DNA of 64,000 bases. It comes from Raphanus sativus. Taxonomy: Eukaryota; Streptophyta; Magnoliopsida; Brassicales; Brassicaceae. A program made the position numbers and the translations under genes. This document shows positions 22,630 to 34,397 of the stretch, piece after piece (the stretch's first letter is position 1; each line of letters starts with the position of its first letter). The stretch covers positions 32,351,075 to 32,415,074 of the forward strand of contig NC_079514.1 in the NCBI RefSeq assembly GCF_000801105.2. Direction: 5' to 3'. A model generated the notes under the pieces. The model was not told the DNA's origin. It ran no database searches and saw nothing but the letters and a program-made list of their open reading frames with translations.

Positions 22630-23526
22630 ATGGCAAGAATCGAGCATCTTCAGTTTCCGGCTCTCAAAATAACTGGCGAAAACTATGTCGGATGGGTCAC
22701 AAACGTGAAACCCTATCTGATTATGAAAAAGTTAACCGAGACAATTGTAGTCGGTAACAAATCGCCGCCTGAGCATAAGGCTGAAGCGATAATTTTCCTG
22801 AAAAAACACCTCGATGAGAATGTTACGCATGATTATGCGAGCATAGAAGACCCAGCTGAACTGTGGCAAGCTTTAAAAGAAAGGTTCGATAACCAAAAGG
22901 AAGTCAACCACCCTCACGCTCTAGAAGAGTGGAAAAATCTGAGGTTTCAGGATTTTCAAAAGGTTGAGGAATACAATTCCGCTGTCCTGAGGATAGTTTC
23001 ACTCCTGAAGTATTGCGGTAACCCTGTCTCTGAAGCAGAAATGATGAATAAGACATACAACACTTTCCACAAACAGCTTCACTTCCTACCCGAAATTTAC
23101 AGAAAATGCGGGTACACGAGATTTTCTGAATTGATGGTTGCGCTCATGTTGGCTGAAAAGAACAATGAGCTTCTGATCAAAAACCACAATTCCCGACCTA
23201 TGGGAGCCAAAGCATTCCCTGAAGTGAATGCTACGGCGATAGAAAACTCAGAGAGAAGAACCCAAACCAGTTGGGGTCGTGGTCGTGGTCGCCCTTTCAA
23301 CAGCAAACGTGGAAAAACTTACAATCCCAAATGGAAGGGATCTAATAAATGGGTTAGATCCGAACAAGGTCCTAAGGGCAAAGAAACTCAAGAAGATACC
23401 ACCCAGAAGCGTGAGAGTGTATGTTACAGATGTGGATGTAAGGACATTGGTCTCGTACCTGTCGTACAACTCCACATCTCTGTAAGTTATATCAAGAGTC
23501 CACGAAAGACAAAGCTAAGGAGGTGA
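22630..23526 (+). pseudogene. Copia gag, frameshifted in the zinc knuckle
   Basis: Nucleocapsid polyprotein that packages element RNA. From ATG 22630 it shows the copia gag (UBN2/retrotran_gag) pattern: FPALKITGENYVGWV near the start, LWQALKERFDNQK, then an Arg/Gly-rich stretch. The CCHC zinc knuckle starts at 23422 (CYRCGC). A one-base loss at about 23441-23446 changes the frame, so the last His/Cys ligands are lost and a short unrelated tail ends at 23526. Confidence 0.85.
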
Positions 23527-23756
23527 ATCTCACAGAAAAATTTAAGGGGACATCGTACCTCGATGCCTCTGATTTCGCAAATGAGCTGGACTAGATTCCT
23601 CCTGAAGAGAACTGAAGTGCTTATAATAAGACTACTAAATAATTTTCAGTATTGTCATGTATAATTATTACATTTCCTGTCTTAAACGAATAATGATGTT
23701 TTAACGTCACTTTAATGTATAATTATTGTATGTTTTCTGATATGATTATTATATGA

Positions 23757-25634
23757 ATGAATTTCATGTTTCTCTTTTTATTGATGTTTATGACTATTAC
23801 AGAAATGGATCAGAATGCCAGTGGAACAAAATCCAAGAAACGGATTCGAGAAATATGTATACCAGATAGTGGAACAACACACACTATTTTGAAACAAAAG
23901 AGATATTTCTCTGATTTAAAATCGACAAAAATTATTGTCAATACAATATCAGGTCCTGCAGACTTGATTGAAGGTGCTGGTAAAGCTAACTATACATTGC
24001 CAAATGGAACAAGATTATCCATAAAAAATGCCTTATACTCTCCGAGTTCTAAAAGGAATTTGTTGAGTTTCAAAGATACCTATCGTCATGGATATGATAC
24101 TCAGTCTGCAACTGAGGATGGAAGGAAGTACATGTATGTAAGTTCTGAGAAATATGGCAAAAGACATATATTGGAAAAGTTTCCCGAACTCCCTTCGGGA
24201 TTGCATCATACCTACATAGATGCAATCAAATCCAATCTTGTAATAAAAGAAAATCCAGAAGATTTCACAATATGGCATGACCGGCTCGGCCACCCAGGCA
24301 CCTCAATGATGCGTAGAATCATAGAGAGCTCACATGGTCATTCACTGAAAATCCAAGAGATTTCTCAAGGGAATAAAATGACATGTGTTGCATGTTCTCT
24401 TGGTAAATTGATCGTAAGACCGTCGCCAACCAAAATCAATACATAATCACCAAAGTTCCTTGAAAGAATTCAAGGAGATATATGTGGACCCATACATCCA
24501 CCTCGTGGACCATTCCACTATTTTATGGTATTAATTGACGCATCCAGTAGATGGTCACATGTCTGTCTATTATCATCTCGAAATGTGGCATTTGCGAGAT
24601 TTCTAACTCAGATAATCAAACTGCGAGCACAGTTTCCCGATTACACTATTAAAAGAGTTAGATTAGACAACGCTGGTGAATTCACATCCCAAGCATTCAA
24701 TGATTACTGTATGGTAACGGGGATTGAAGTTGAACATTCTGTGGCTCATGTTCATACTCAAAATGGTTTGGCCGAGTCATTGATTAAACGCCTGCAATTG
24801 ATTGCAAGACCATTGATCATGAGATCAAAACTTCCAACCTCTGTATGGGGACATGCTATTTTGCATGCAGAAGCACTTATTCAGATCAGACCAAGTGCAT
24901 ACCATAAGTATTCTCTATTACAGTTAGCATTTGGTCGAGAACCAAACATTTCTCATTTTAGAGTTTTTGGTTGTGCGGTATATGTGCCTGTAGCACCACC
25001 ACAACGTACAAAGATGGGACCACAAAGAAGGTTGGGAATATATGTTGGTTGTGATTCTCCATCAATTATACGATACCTAGAACCACAGACTGGTGATGTC
25101 TTTACGGCACGTTTTGCCGATTGTCATTTTGATGAGAAAGTATTCCCAGTTCTAGGAGGAGAAAACAAAAATGTATAAAATGATATCAAATGGAGTGTAC
25201 CTTCGTTGTTATATCTTGATCCTCCTACTAAGGAGTCAGAACTAGAAGTTCGACGAATCATGCATTTACAGAGTATAGCAAATCAGCTACCTGATGCATT
25301 TGCGGATACCAAGACGGTAACTAAATCTCATATACCAGCTGCAAATGCTCCTGCTTGTATCAAAGTACCAAATGATCAAGGAAAAGAAAATGATACACGT
25401 GAGTCTAAAACACGCTTGAAGCGAGGTAGACCAGCTGGTTCTAAGAATAAAAATTCTAGAAAACAAAAGGATATCGAGGTGACTGATACACCCAAAATAG
25501 CAGAAAGTATTTTGAAAGAAACAAACGATGAGAATACTGAAAAAGTAGAGCATCCTGAGTCAGAAAGAAATCATGAGATTTCTATCAACTACATCCATAA
25601 TAAGAAGATATGGAACAGAAATAAAAAAAGATGA
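23757..25634 (+). pseudogene. Copia protease and integrase region, with nonsense codons
   Basis: One continuous frame holds the aspartic protease motif DSGTT (codon at 23865), the GAG-pre-integrase motif WHDRLGHPG with CVACSLGK, and the integrase core. Core acidic residues are in DASSRW, RLDNAGEF and QNGLAESLIKRL. In-frame stops interrupt it at 24444-24446 and 25176-25178. Beyond these, a lysine-rich segment including RGRPAGSKNKN continues to about 25570, where the frame changes before the reverse transcriptase. The enzyme would normally process the polyprotein and integrate the cDNA. Confidence 0.85.
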
Positions 25635-27213
25635 TGTTGATGATGCTTTCTCATATATTGTGTCAAGTGAAATAAATAAAGAAATCGAAGATCCAGAACC
25701 AAAATCTGTTTATGAATGTCAAAAGAGATATGATTGGAAACAATTGAAAGATGCAATACAAACCGAACTTGATTCGCTTAATAAACGAGAAGTATTTGGA
25801 TCTATTGTACTCACACCTGTAGATGTGAGACCTGTTGGGTACAAATGGGTTTTCGTTCGAAAACGAAATGAGAAAAATGAGATCACGAGATACAAAGCTC
25901 GTCTTGTCGCCCAAGGTTTTTCTCAAAGACCGGGAATAGATTATGAGGAAACATATTCCCCTGTTATGGATGCAATCACCTTTAGATTCCTGATGAGTCT
26001 AGCTGCTGATAAGAATCTTGAGATGCGTCTTATGGATGTTGTTACAGCCTATCTATACGGGTCATTAGATACTGATATCTACATGAAAGTTCCTGATGGA
26101 TTTAAAATGCCAGAAGCATTAAGTTCCAAACCGAAAGAGTTATGTGCAATAAAATTGCAAAGATCATTATATAGGTTAAAACAATCTGGACGTATGTGGT
26201 ATAATCGTCTCAGTGAGCATTTAACAAAAGAAGGATATGTAAATGATCCCATATGTCCATGTGTTTTTATTAAGAAAACAAAATCTGGATTTGTGATAAT
26301 CGCGGTATATGTTGATGATCTAAATATTATTGGAACTCAGAAGGAAATACAAAAGGCATCAGACTATCTCAAAGGAGAATTTGAGATGAAAGATCTCGGA
26401 CAGACACAGTATTGTCTTGGCCTACAAATAGAGCATTATCAAAATGGTATATTTGTGCATCAATCCACATACACTAGAAGAGTGTTGAAACGCTTTAACA
26501 TGGATAAATCAACTCCTCTTAGCACTCCAATGGTTGTTAGATCACTTAATATTGCAAATTGTACACGGCCTGATATATCATTCGCTGTTAATCTTTTGGC
26601 AAGATTCAGCTCATCTCCCACAAGGAGACATTAGAATGGAATTAAGCATATCTTTCGTTACCTTCAAGGGACCATTGATTTGGGCTTATTTTACTCTAAA
26701 GATTCAAAAGGTCCAATGGTTGGTTTTGCAAATGCAGGATATCTTTCAGATCCACACAAAGCCCGATCACAAACAGGATACGTTTTCACGATCGGAGGCA
26801 CTGCTATATCTTGGCGTTCTCAGAAACAAACGCTTGTAGCCACTTCTTCAAATCATGTTGAGATCATCGCACTCCATGAAGCAAGTAGAGAATGTGTATG
26901 GCTAAGATCAATAAGTCGACATATCTGTTCAAGCAGCGGAATTGACGAAAATACGGAGCCAACTATTCTATACGAAGATAATGCGGCATGTGTTACTCAA
27001 ACGAAGGAAGGATATATCAAAAGCGATAGAACAAAACATATACACCCGAAGTTCTTCTCATACACCCAAGAGCTCGAGAAGAAGAAAGAGATTGAAGTAA
27101 GATACGTTCGATCATGCGACAATGCAGCTGACCTCTTCACTAAATCACTTCCAACCTCGGTGTTCAGAAAACATGTTCATAATATTGGAATGCGTCATCA
27201 GAAGGATCTATGA
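25573..27213 (+). pseudogene. Copia reverse transcriptase and RNase H region, nonsense-interrupted
   Basis: The reverse transcriptase frame has YKWVFVRKRNE, YKARLVAQGFSQRPGIDY, RLMDVVTAYLYGSLD and the catalytic YVDD at about 26309. After STPMVVRSL (about 26540) the usual linker to CTRPDISFAVNLLARF is missing, an apparent in-frame deletion. A Trp codon has become TAG at 26632-26634. RNase H continues in the same frame (SQTGYVFTIGGTAISWRSQK, then YEDNAACV and KHIHPKFF) to the stop at 27211-27213. This half would copy element RNA into DNA if intact. Confidence 0.9.
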
Positions 27214-27358
27214 CTGCTCATTCGAGGGGGAGCTTACGTGGTTGTACTCTTTTTACCTTACTATGGTTTTTCCCATTGGGTTTTTCTAAAAAGGTTTTTA
27301 ACGAGGCAACAAAGACGTTGAGCAAAAGATGATAGTGACACTGGTCTCCAAGGGGGAG

Positions 27359-27665
27359 TGTTATAAACATGAAAAACAGAAGAAGAAGCAATGTCAAAGA
27401 TATACGCACCGTAACTTTGACAAATGAAGTAAATATTTATTATGTGGAGCCCACGTCACTATGCACGCACAGTAACTTTTTCTTTTTACTCTCTATATAA
27501 ACGAACGAATTCGTTCGATTGTAAACACACCTCTCTTCCTCTTTTCTATAAAAAACTCTCTCTCGTTTATTTATCATATATCAGTGTTATCTTTCTCGTG
27601 CGGGTATAAAATTTCTTTCTATAAAATTTCCGATACATATAAAATTTATAAGTTTTTTTATAACA
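27359..27665 (+). repeat. 3' LTR of the Ty1/copia element
   Basis: 307 bp, 97.7% identical to the 5' LTR by my count. Its TATA motif CTATATAAACG (about 27492-27502) points towards the cystinosin gene, whose ATG lies 314 bp beyond the LTR end. Confidence 0.95.
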
Positions 27666-27670
27666 TAAGT

Positions 27671-27979
27671 TGAATAAAAAACGTGGGTGTTGGGAGGTCC
27701 CCATCAATTTCTTTATTTGAACATAAAAACTGATGATAAGAAAAATGGTCGGTGGGTGAGCCTCCCCAAAATACGAATATGCCCGTATTAACCGTTAGGT
27801 GCAGATAGTGGAATCTTATAAGCAGCGTAAAAGTCTCCAAGGCCCTCATGACACGACATCATATTGCTTCTGTTGTTGTTTAGCTTTTTATTAAGCCGTT
27901 CTCGTCCAATCTCCCCCTCCCTCCCAAAAGAAGAAAGAGAGTCAAAAAAGATTTTTGATCGAATCAAACGGAGACAAAT
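27671..27979 (+). promoter_or_regulatory. Remaining promoter/5' leader of the cystinosin-like gene
   Basis: The unique DNA between the copia element and the start codon. A TTATAAG motif occurs at about 27816-27822, and a pyrimidine-rich leader (CCAATCTCCCCCTCCCTCCC) lies at about 27906-27925. These are plausible core-promoter and 5' leader elements; the transcription start is not known. Confidence 0.35.
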
Positions 27980-29583
27980 ATGGCTTCGTGGAATTCGATT
28001 CCCCTAGAAATCTCGTACGAGATCGTCGGATGGATCACGTTTGCTTCCTGGTCGATTAGCTTCTACCCTCAGATGATTTTGAATTACAAAAGGAAAAGGT
28101 ATTCTCCATCTCCCCTTTATATCCATCCTCCTCTAGAGATTTTCTTTCTGGGCTTTGTGTCGGAATTTGATTTTGTATTTTGGTTTTTGGTTTTTCAAGT
28201 GTTGTTGGGTTGAACTTCGACTTTGCTCTTTTGAATTTCACAAAGCACTCATCGTATATGATCTACAACGTCTGCCTCTACTTTAGCCCCTTTATTCAGA
28301 AACAGTACTTTGACACTTATGGAGAAGAAGAGGTATCTCTCTCTCTCTCTCTCTGCTTTTTTATTCGTTTCCTATCAGATTTTTGTTTAAAATAATGATC
28401 ATTTTCTCCAGATGATACCTGTGGCTGCAAATGATGTTGCATTCTCAATCCATGCTGTCTTAGTGACAGCTGTTACCCTCTTCCAGATCTGTATTTACGA
28501 AGTGAGTAGTAGTCTTCTCCTTTTATATGGATTGTTTTTTTTTTCTTCTTCTTAAATCTATATGATGGTTTTTCTAAGCGACTTAATATTCTCAGCGTGG
28601 AACTCAAAAAGTATCGAGATGTGCAACAGGTCTTGTGATCCTTGTCTGGGGGTTTGCAGCTACCTGTTTCTTCATTGCTTTACCTACACATTCTTGGCTC
28701 TGGCTCATTACCCTCTTCAAGTAAGCATCTGACTTAGCCAATATGCTAAAGCTTATTTTCAGAAAAAACTTAACAAAACGTGACTAGTCTGAACGCTTAT
28801 ACGGAGTCAAGATAACTCTGTATAATTCAAAAAAAGAATTTAACAAAACTCCTTGAAAAACTGGGACACTCCATGTTTTATCTCTAATGGATACCTTTTC
28901 ATCTCTTAATAAATAAACTAACAATAAAGATGTAAATATTTGTGGATACCTTTTGATGATAATTTTCATTGTTATATATAGTTCGATTCAGGTTTGCATG
29001 ACATGCGTCAAGTACATTCCACAGGTGAGAAACGATACTGAAGCTTAGTTAGTTTTTTTTTTCCACAATTGGTTTTAAATCTGTGTTGACTCTGGATTCA
29101 TTCATCTGTCTCTTTCACAGGCGAAGATGAACTTTACTAGGAAAAGCACAGTCGGGTGGAGCATTGAGAATATTCTTCTAGATTTTTGTGGAGGAGTCTC
29201 TAATTATCTCCAAATGGTTGTTCAATCGATTGACCAAGGTAACAAATCTCTTTTCCATCATTAGCTTTTGTTTGCTGCGCATAAATTAAACACTATCTTC
29301 TTTTGTTCTTTTTAAGGTTCTTGGGTGAATTTCTATGGGAACATTGGGAAGACTCTTCTCTCACTAGTAAGAAAAATCCAAATTAAAGCCTTCTTTTACG
29401 AATCTTTCTGACTGTTCTTCGTTTGTCTTTCTAATAACACCACATATCTTTTTGCAGGTCACTATATTTTTCGATCTCATCTTCATGTTTCAACACTATG
29501 TGTTGTACCCTCCGAAGAAACCCTCAAAATGTCTTGAGGAATCGAACGAGCCTCTCATCGATCCTTCTCATGAACCTATTTAG
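27980..29583 (+). CDS. Cystinosin homologue, PQ-loop lysosomal/vacuolar cystine transporter
   Basis: Predicted H+-coupled exporter of cystine from the vacuole or lysosome-like compartment. Eight exons (27980-28098, 28200-28332, 28412-28501, 28596-28720, 28982-29024, 29121-29238, 29317-29366, 29458-29583) with GT..AG borders join to 267 codons. It follows recalled Arabidopsis At5g40670 (about 270 aa) along its whole length. It starts MASWNSIPLEISYEIVGWIT, has the first PQ-loop at FYPQMILN (exon 1) and the second at KYIPQAKMNF (exons 5-6). About seven membrane helices are expected. It ends with the tail EESNEPLIDPSHEPI. No frame damage. A copia element sits immediately upstream, so expression may be affected. 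Confidence 0.93.
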
Positions 29584-30229
29584 GATCAAAGTCAGGGAAA
29601 CAGAACCCTTTTTATTAGTTCCACAGCATTCCCTTTTGCACATAAAGTAAAAACTTTGTCGTATTGTTAAGTAACTGCATTGTATTTAGTTTGTTACAAT
29701 GTAAAAGAAAAAAAACGAATGCATACGACAACGCTCAATTTTGAGTTTCTTGTAATAGCAAGAAAACTTTTTCTTTGAAAATTGTCCAAGCCGATTTCAT
29801 TAAATATAATTTATTTTCTTATAATAAGTTTGTGAGAATCTTTCTAGTGCTTGATAATTAGATATATACACTATAATTATGTTATATTATACATATGTTA
29901 TCATATATTTACGCATTTTAGATGATGAAATGGACTCATGCAATGAATAAAACTAATCTGATTTAGTTTGTACTTCAGTATAAAGTAATATATGTAACAG
30001 TATATCTACAAAATGAATAATTGGATCAATCCAAATTTTTACACCCAAACCTAAAAATCTAATTAAAATAGCAAATTATTATTATTTAAGATAATATTTT
30101 ATTTATATTAGACATATAAATGTGAAAGGACTCAAAATTATTAATAAATCAAAACAAAATATCAACCAATTGTTACATTTTAGTTTTTTGTAAACTTTAT
30201 ATAGACATGAGTTTCAAAATAATATTGTT
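29584..30229. other. 3' flank of the cystinosin gene, then AT-rich intergenic
   Basis: The first 150-200 bases are probably the 3' untranslated region. The rest is AT-rich with no gene recognised. Confidence 0.4.
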
Positions 30230-30740
30230 ATATTTGAGTATGATCAAAACATTAGTTTATTTTTTCATTTAGTTCTCTATACAACATATATTTAATTAAT
30301 ACAAAATTTTCCTAAAGTATATTTACAAATCTAAAACAACAACACGCTAAATACAAATAACAAAACTAATCAACTTTTTTTTCTAACACTAATCAACATT
30401 TTAATATATTAAAATATTACGGTTAAATTTTGAAATATAAATGCATCAAGTATATGCAAACAATAACCAAATCGAGTAAAATTATGTAATAATATCAAAA
30501 CATTAGTTTATTTTTCATTTAGTTCTCTATACAACATATATTTAATTATACAAAAATTTCCTAAAGTATATTACAAATCTAAAACAACAACTAAGCTAAA
30601 TACAAATAACAAAACTAATCAACTTTTTTTAACACTAATCAACATTTTAATATTTTAAAAATATTATGATTAAAATTTGAAATATAAATGCAATCAAGTA
30701 TATACAAACAATAACTAAATCGAGCAAAACTATATAATAA
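30230..30740. repeat. Tandem duplication of about 252 bp
   Basis: A segment starting ATCAAAACATTAGTTTATTT at about 30243 recurs at about 30495. Subsequent blocks, including TTAGTTCTCTATACAACATA and AATCAACTTTTTT, keep the same order and spacing. The two copies differ by small indels. It may be part of a Helitron whose 3' end is at 30901 (see separate entry). Confidence 0.7.
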
Positions 30741-30861
30741 AATCATATGTCTAGTTATAATAATATAATATTATATAGAACAAATTATACATATAAATTA
30801 CAAATCTATTTAAATTTAAAATTCAAATATTAATCATTATTATAATACATTTATTTGTTTA

Positions 30862-30901
30862 AGCTTGTGTCAGTGCATGAACACATGGAAGAGTCATCTA
30901 G
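30862..30901 (+). mobile_element. Possible Helitron 3' end
   Basis: GTGTCAGTGCATGAACAC, then GGAAGAGTCATCTAG and T, has the layout of Helitron 3' termini. The hairpin is weak (GTGT/ACAC), and no 5' end was found. Confidence 0.3.
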
Positions 30902-30954
30902 TAGGTAAACAGTATTGCTTGGTTCGCTGATGATTAGAATTTAGAAAGGAGAAA

Positions 30955-31105
30955 ATGGTTCTAAACATGTGCATCGGGGACAGATATGATATATTTAAGC
31001 ATGTGCGTCGGGAACAGATATGATATACTCAAGCATGTGTTTCAGGGATTGCAATGCATGCTTCGGGGACAGATATGATATACTTAAGCATGTGTTTCAT
31101 ATTAA
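30955..31105. repeat. Irregular tandem repeat of an AGCATGTG...GATATGATATA unit
   Basis: Around three copies of a unit containing CATGTGCRTCGGGRACAGAT and ATGATATAYTYAAG occur in tandem, with a variable middle. Confidence 0.65.
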
Positions 31106-31787
31106 GTCTATTATTGTATACTTTAAAGTCTGTCTTTATATACTTTAAGATCTGTTTTTTTTTCTACAACCGTGATCCAGTGATCGAGGTTCTGACTAGT
31201 TCCACGAGACTCACGATACTCTAAATATTTTTGTGATTTAATGGTAGTCCAGAATCCAGATAGCCACACAGAATTTCGAAATCGAATTCGTATAAGTGAC
31301 GTTCTATATTTATAATGTATATGTTGCTAATTTTTCATTTTTATCCTAAATTTGGTTTATTTATTTTTGGGGACAAAAATAAAGTAAGGTAATGTAATAT
31401 GTTTCTAACCATTTTAATTAGCGATATAGCATCTTAACATGTGCGGGAGATGGGTTTGAGCTGTGCAGATGTGTTTAAAGTATTTTTCAAGCTTTTCCAG
31501 ATAATGGGCCAAAAAATTAGCTTCTGTACCGTTAATTGTCCGGACCGGCTTGGATGATGGAAGAATTCGTTCGGGAAGGATGGTGTTTGGCTGAATAGAT
31601 ATGATGGCTTATTCCCCCAATAATTTTTTTTTGAATTTTTCTTTGTAAGTTTTATCGTTTGTAAGAGCTTTGGGGATGAATGACTAGAGATATATACCTA
31701 AGTTACGTAAATGTGATTTCATTCTTAAGTAAAGAACTATATTAATCCTCTTATTATCAACTCTTATTATTAATCAAGAAGCAATTG
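31106..31787. other. Intergenic, no gene seen
   Basis: Mixed composition; short less AT-rich parts near 31520-31610 show no usable open frame. Confidence 0.4.
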
Positions 31788-31888
31788 GGAAAAATAACGT
31801 TAAAAAGGTAAATTATTTACAAATATACCATTTATTATGGGAAAAATAACGTTAAAAAGGTAAATTATTTACAAATATACCATTTATG
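31788..31888. repeat. Tandem duplication of about 51 bp
   Basis: The phrase beginning GGGAAAAATAACGTTAAAAA is repeated directly, from about 31788 and again from about 31839, almost without change, so the duplication is recent. Confidence 0.85.
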
Positions 31889-32254
31889 ATGATGTGTCGC
31901 CTTGACATTCATTCTCAGTCTTCTATTATAAAAACCTTTACTAGATTAAACTATTTACAAGATATGCCACTAGTCCAACTCTCATTCATTACATTCTATT
32001 GTATCATATTATTTAGGTAATAGAGCTAAATTCATTTAATAAAGCCGTATATTATCAATTTAAACTTTATATGTGGTCATATTTGCAACATAAGTCTATC
32101 ACGATAAAATATTGGTCACGTTATAGTATTTTGTTATTTTGAATACAAGAAAATAAAAAAACAATGTAATTTTTTTTGAACACTAAAAAAAAATGTATAT
32201 GTTATGATTTCTCTACATACAATATTTTTTTTTATCTTCCCCTATAGCGACAAC

Positions 32255-33499
32255 CAGGGGCAAACCCACGTTGATTGTACATGTGGCACGTGCCACATAC
32301 TACATCAAATTATTTTTATGTAACTAACAATATACATAGAACATAGAAGACAATGCGGCTTCGCTGGTAAGAGATCTCTGGGACGAGGGATAAGCAAATG
32401 TTCTGGTCCGTAACCATGTTCTTAATTTCTGTTTGATCCATTCTTATTGTTTTGTTCTCTGGTCTTAGCCATCCAGTTGGTCTTGTTTCAGTCTCTTTGG
32501 ATAGTGTCTGTAGCCATGTTTGAACTGTCTCTAGGTTTATCTATGTTCTTAAGTTTCCCAGTTGGGCTGTAGTTTCAGGAGATAGTATGTTATCTGCCTG
32601 CTTAGTTTCTCCTATTTTCTAGAGCTCTTGTCTTCTGCTAGTGTTCTGTTGTAAAGTTTCAGGCTAAAGATCGAATGAAAGTAGTGGTCAGTGAAAAAAA
32701 AAGAAAAAAAAAAGACAATGTAGCTAATTTGGTAAAGAGGGCTATACTGTGCCCCACCTAGTATTAGGTTCAAACCAAACTGTTGCCTTTCTGTATTTTC
32801 AAATTTTCTACAATTTTTAATTACTATTTCATCAAATATTTTCTTTTGATTTTGTTACACTATTTTTTAACAACTGTTTTATTTCTGTTTTTAATAGGGA
32901 AAATTCTAATTTACCACTAATTTAGTGTCACTTTTCAAATTTATATTTAAAATATGATTGTTTTCATAAATATTTTACATTTGTGATGAAAATGACTTAA
33001 CCAAATCTCTTAAATTATTTCTATAAATTTATAAATCTAACATTATCCCTTAAATATTAAATCCTAAACAATAATCCATAGACCCAAATATTAAAGTATT
33101 GTTTATTCAATTTTATTTTTGAAAAACGTTATCCAACTTATAGTATTTCAGTCACTTTTTAATATTATTTTTTTTCAAATAAAAACTCATAGTTTGTTAA
33201 TATTTAACTTTGACAATTATTTTTATTAAGATTATTTTTCAACAGTTAGAAAAAAAATAAAAACTAAAAGGAATAAATTTTTATAGTGAAATTACTATAT
33301 ATATATATATGCATATATAATCTAATGATATTATTGAAAATAAATATATAAAATTAAAAAAATATCTCTTTATATAGTGAAATTAATGACTAATGTATTT
33401 TTTAAAAATATAGTTTAAATCAATTAATTTAATTATATTTATATAACATAAATTTATATATTGTGTCCCACATCAAATTATTTTCTGGGTCCGCCCCTG
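32255..33499. mobile_element. hAT-type non-autonomous element with nested retroposon
   Basis: Terminal inverted repeats CAGGGGCAAACCC (left) and GGGTCCGCCCCTG (right) are separated by 1.2 kb. Flanks GCGACAAC (32247-32254) and GCAACAAC (33500-33507) match at seven of eight bases, the 8-bp duplication expected for hAT elements. Inside both ends is the shared phrase CACATCAAATTATTTT / ACTACATCAAATTATTTT. No transposase remains. Confidence 0.75.
32356..32711 (+). mobile_element. Poly(A)-tailed retroposon nested in the hAT-type element
   Basis: About 356 bp, less AT-rich than its surroundings, ending GTGGTCAGTG followed by an A-rich tail (with one G). It is flanked by the duplication AAGACAATG (32347-32355 and 32712-32720). 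The sequence before the tail, GATCGAATGAAAGTAGTGGT, resembles the 3' ends of plant LINEs, so this is probably a 5'-truncated LINE copy. An alternative is a processed copy of a host transcript. Confidence 0.6.
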
Positions 33500-33507
33500 G
33501 CAACAAC

Positions 33508-34397
33508 CGAGGGACAACCATTTTGATATATATAGTTCTCATTTGGATATTTTTACATTTTTGAATTCAAAAGAAGATAGACTATGAATCTGCTATTTAA
33601 AAAAGGAGAGATCATATTTTATGTTACAAAATAGGTTTCGATTTATAATATAAACTTAAGACCCACCCTTGGTCCAATGTTTGTGAGGGGATCATATTAT
33701 CAACTTAAGTGTACGAGGGTTGAATATGCATTTCATTATTTTCTTCTGTAAAAATAAATCAGTATAAAAGCAAAGAGGTCTTATTTCTCTACATCAATAT
33801 TTTATATGTTTACATATTTTGTGTACTGATTTTCAAATGTAATCACTTAAATAATTCACATGTCAATTATTTTTCTTTCGTTAATCTAATGGTTATTTTT
33901 ATCTTTTGCTATATTGCATTTCACTATTTTCTGAGAAATCATATTCTATATGACAAATAGAAGTCTGATTTCTTTACATATGTACCCCGTGCTTGGTCCA
34001 CATATTATCAATCTAAACCCTGGCAATATTAAACTGTAAAAAAATATCATATTTATACATATAAATTTTCAGAAACAAGGTATTAAATAAAACATGTATT
34101 GACCTAAAATTTTATGATAATTTTTTATCTTAGAAGTTTAGCATGTCATAATTAATTTGAATAACATGAATCTTGATATTGCCAAACTTCGTGAATGATT
34201 TTGTTTCCTAATATGATTGGTTTATAGAAATATTAAATAATATAATGACAATCGCTACTGACTGTCCTAATGTTATGTGATTTTCAAAAACATACAATAT
34301 AAAAATCCATCAATCACACAATCATTTCTACCTATAAAGCTGTCACAATATTTATTATTTACTGTATGACTTAATCAAATATTAAGTAACTCTATAA
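33508..34397. other. Intergenic, AT-rich, no gene seen
   Basis: No recognised element. The phrases TATTTTATRTTTACAAA and CTTGGTCCA recur, suggesting decayed repeats. Confidence 0.4.

Larger units (their letters stand above)
21533..27665 (+). mobile_element. Nearly complete Ty1/copia LTR retrotransposon
   Basis: Two 307-bp LTRs (21533-21839 and 27359-27665) start TGTTATAAAC and end ATAACA, flanked by the 5-bp duplication TAAGT (21528-21532, 27666-27670). The primer binding site CGTTATCAGCACGA follows the left LTR, and the purine tract AAGGGGGAG precedes the right LTR. Internal order gag, protease, integrase, reverse transcriptase, RNase H defines Ty1/copia. I count seven substitutions between the LTRs (2.3%), which at commonly used plant rates means roughly one million years. 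Frameshifts, nonsense codons and an apparent deletion disable it, so it could only move with help from another copy. Confidence 0.95.

Noticed and set aside
23248..23475. Minus-strand frames inside the copia gag region
   Set aside because: Antisense shadows of gag; the element's coding strand is plus.
30955..31105. CRISPR-like repeat array
   Set aside because: The repeats are irregular, with no uniform spacers, and the genome is a plant nuclear one.
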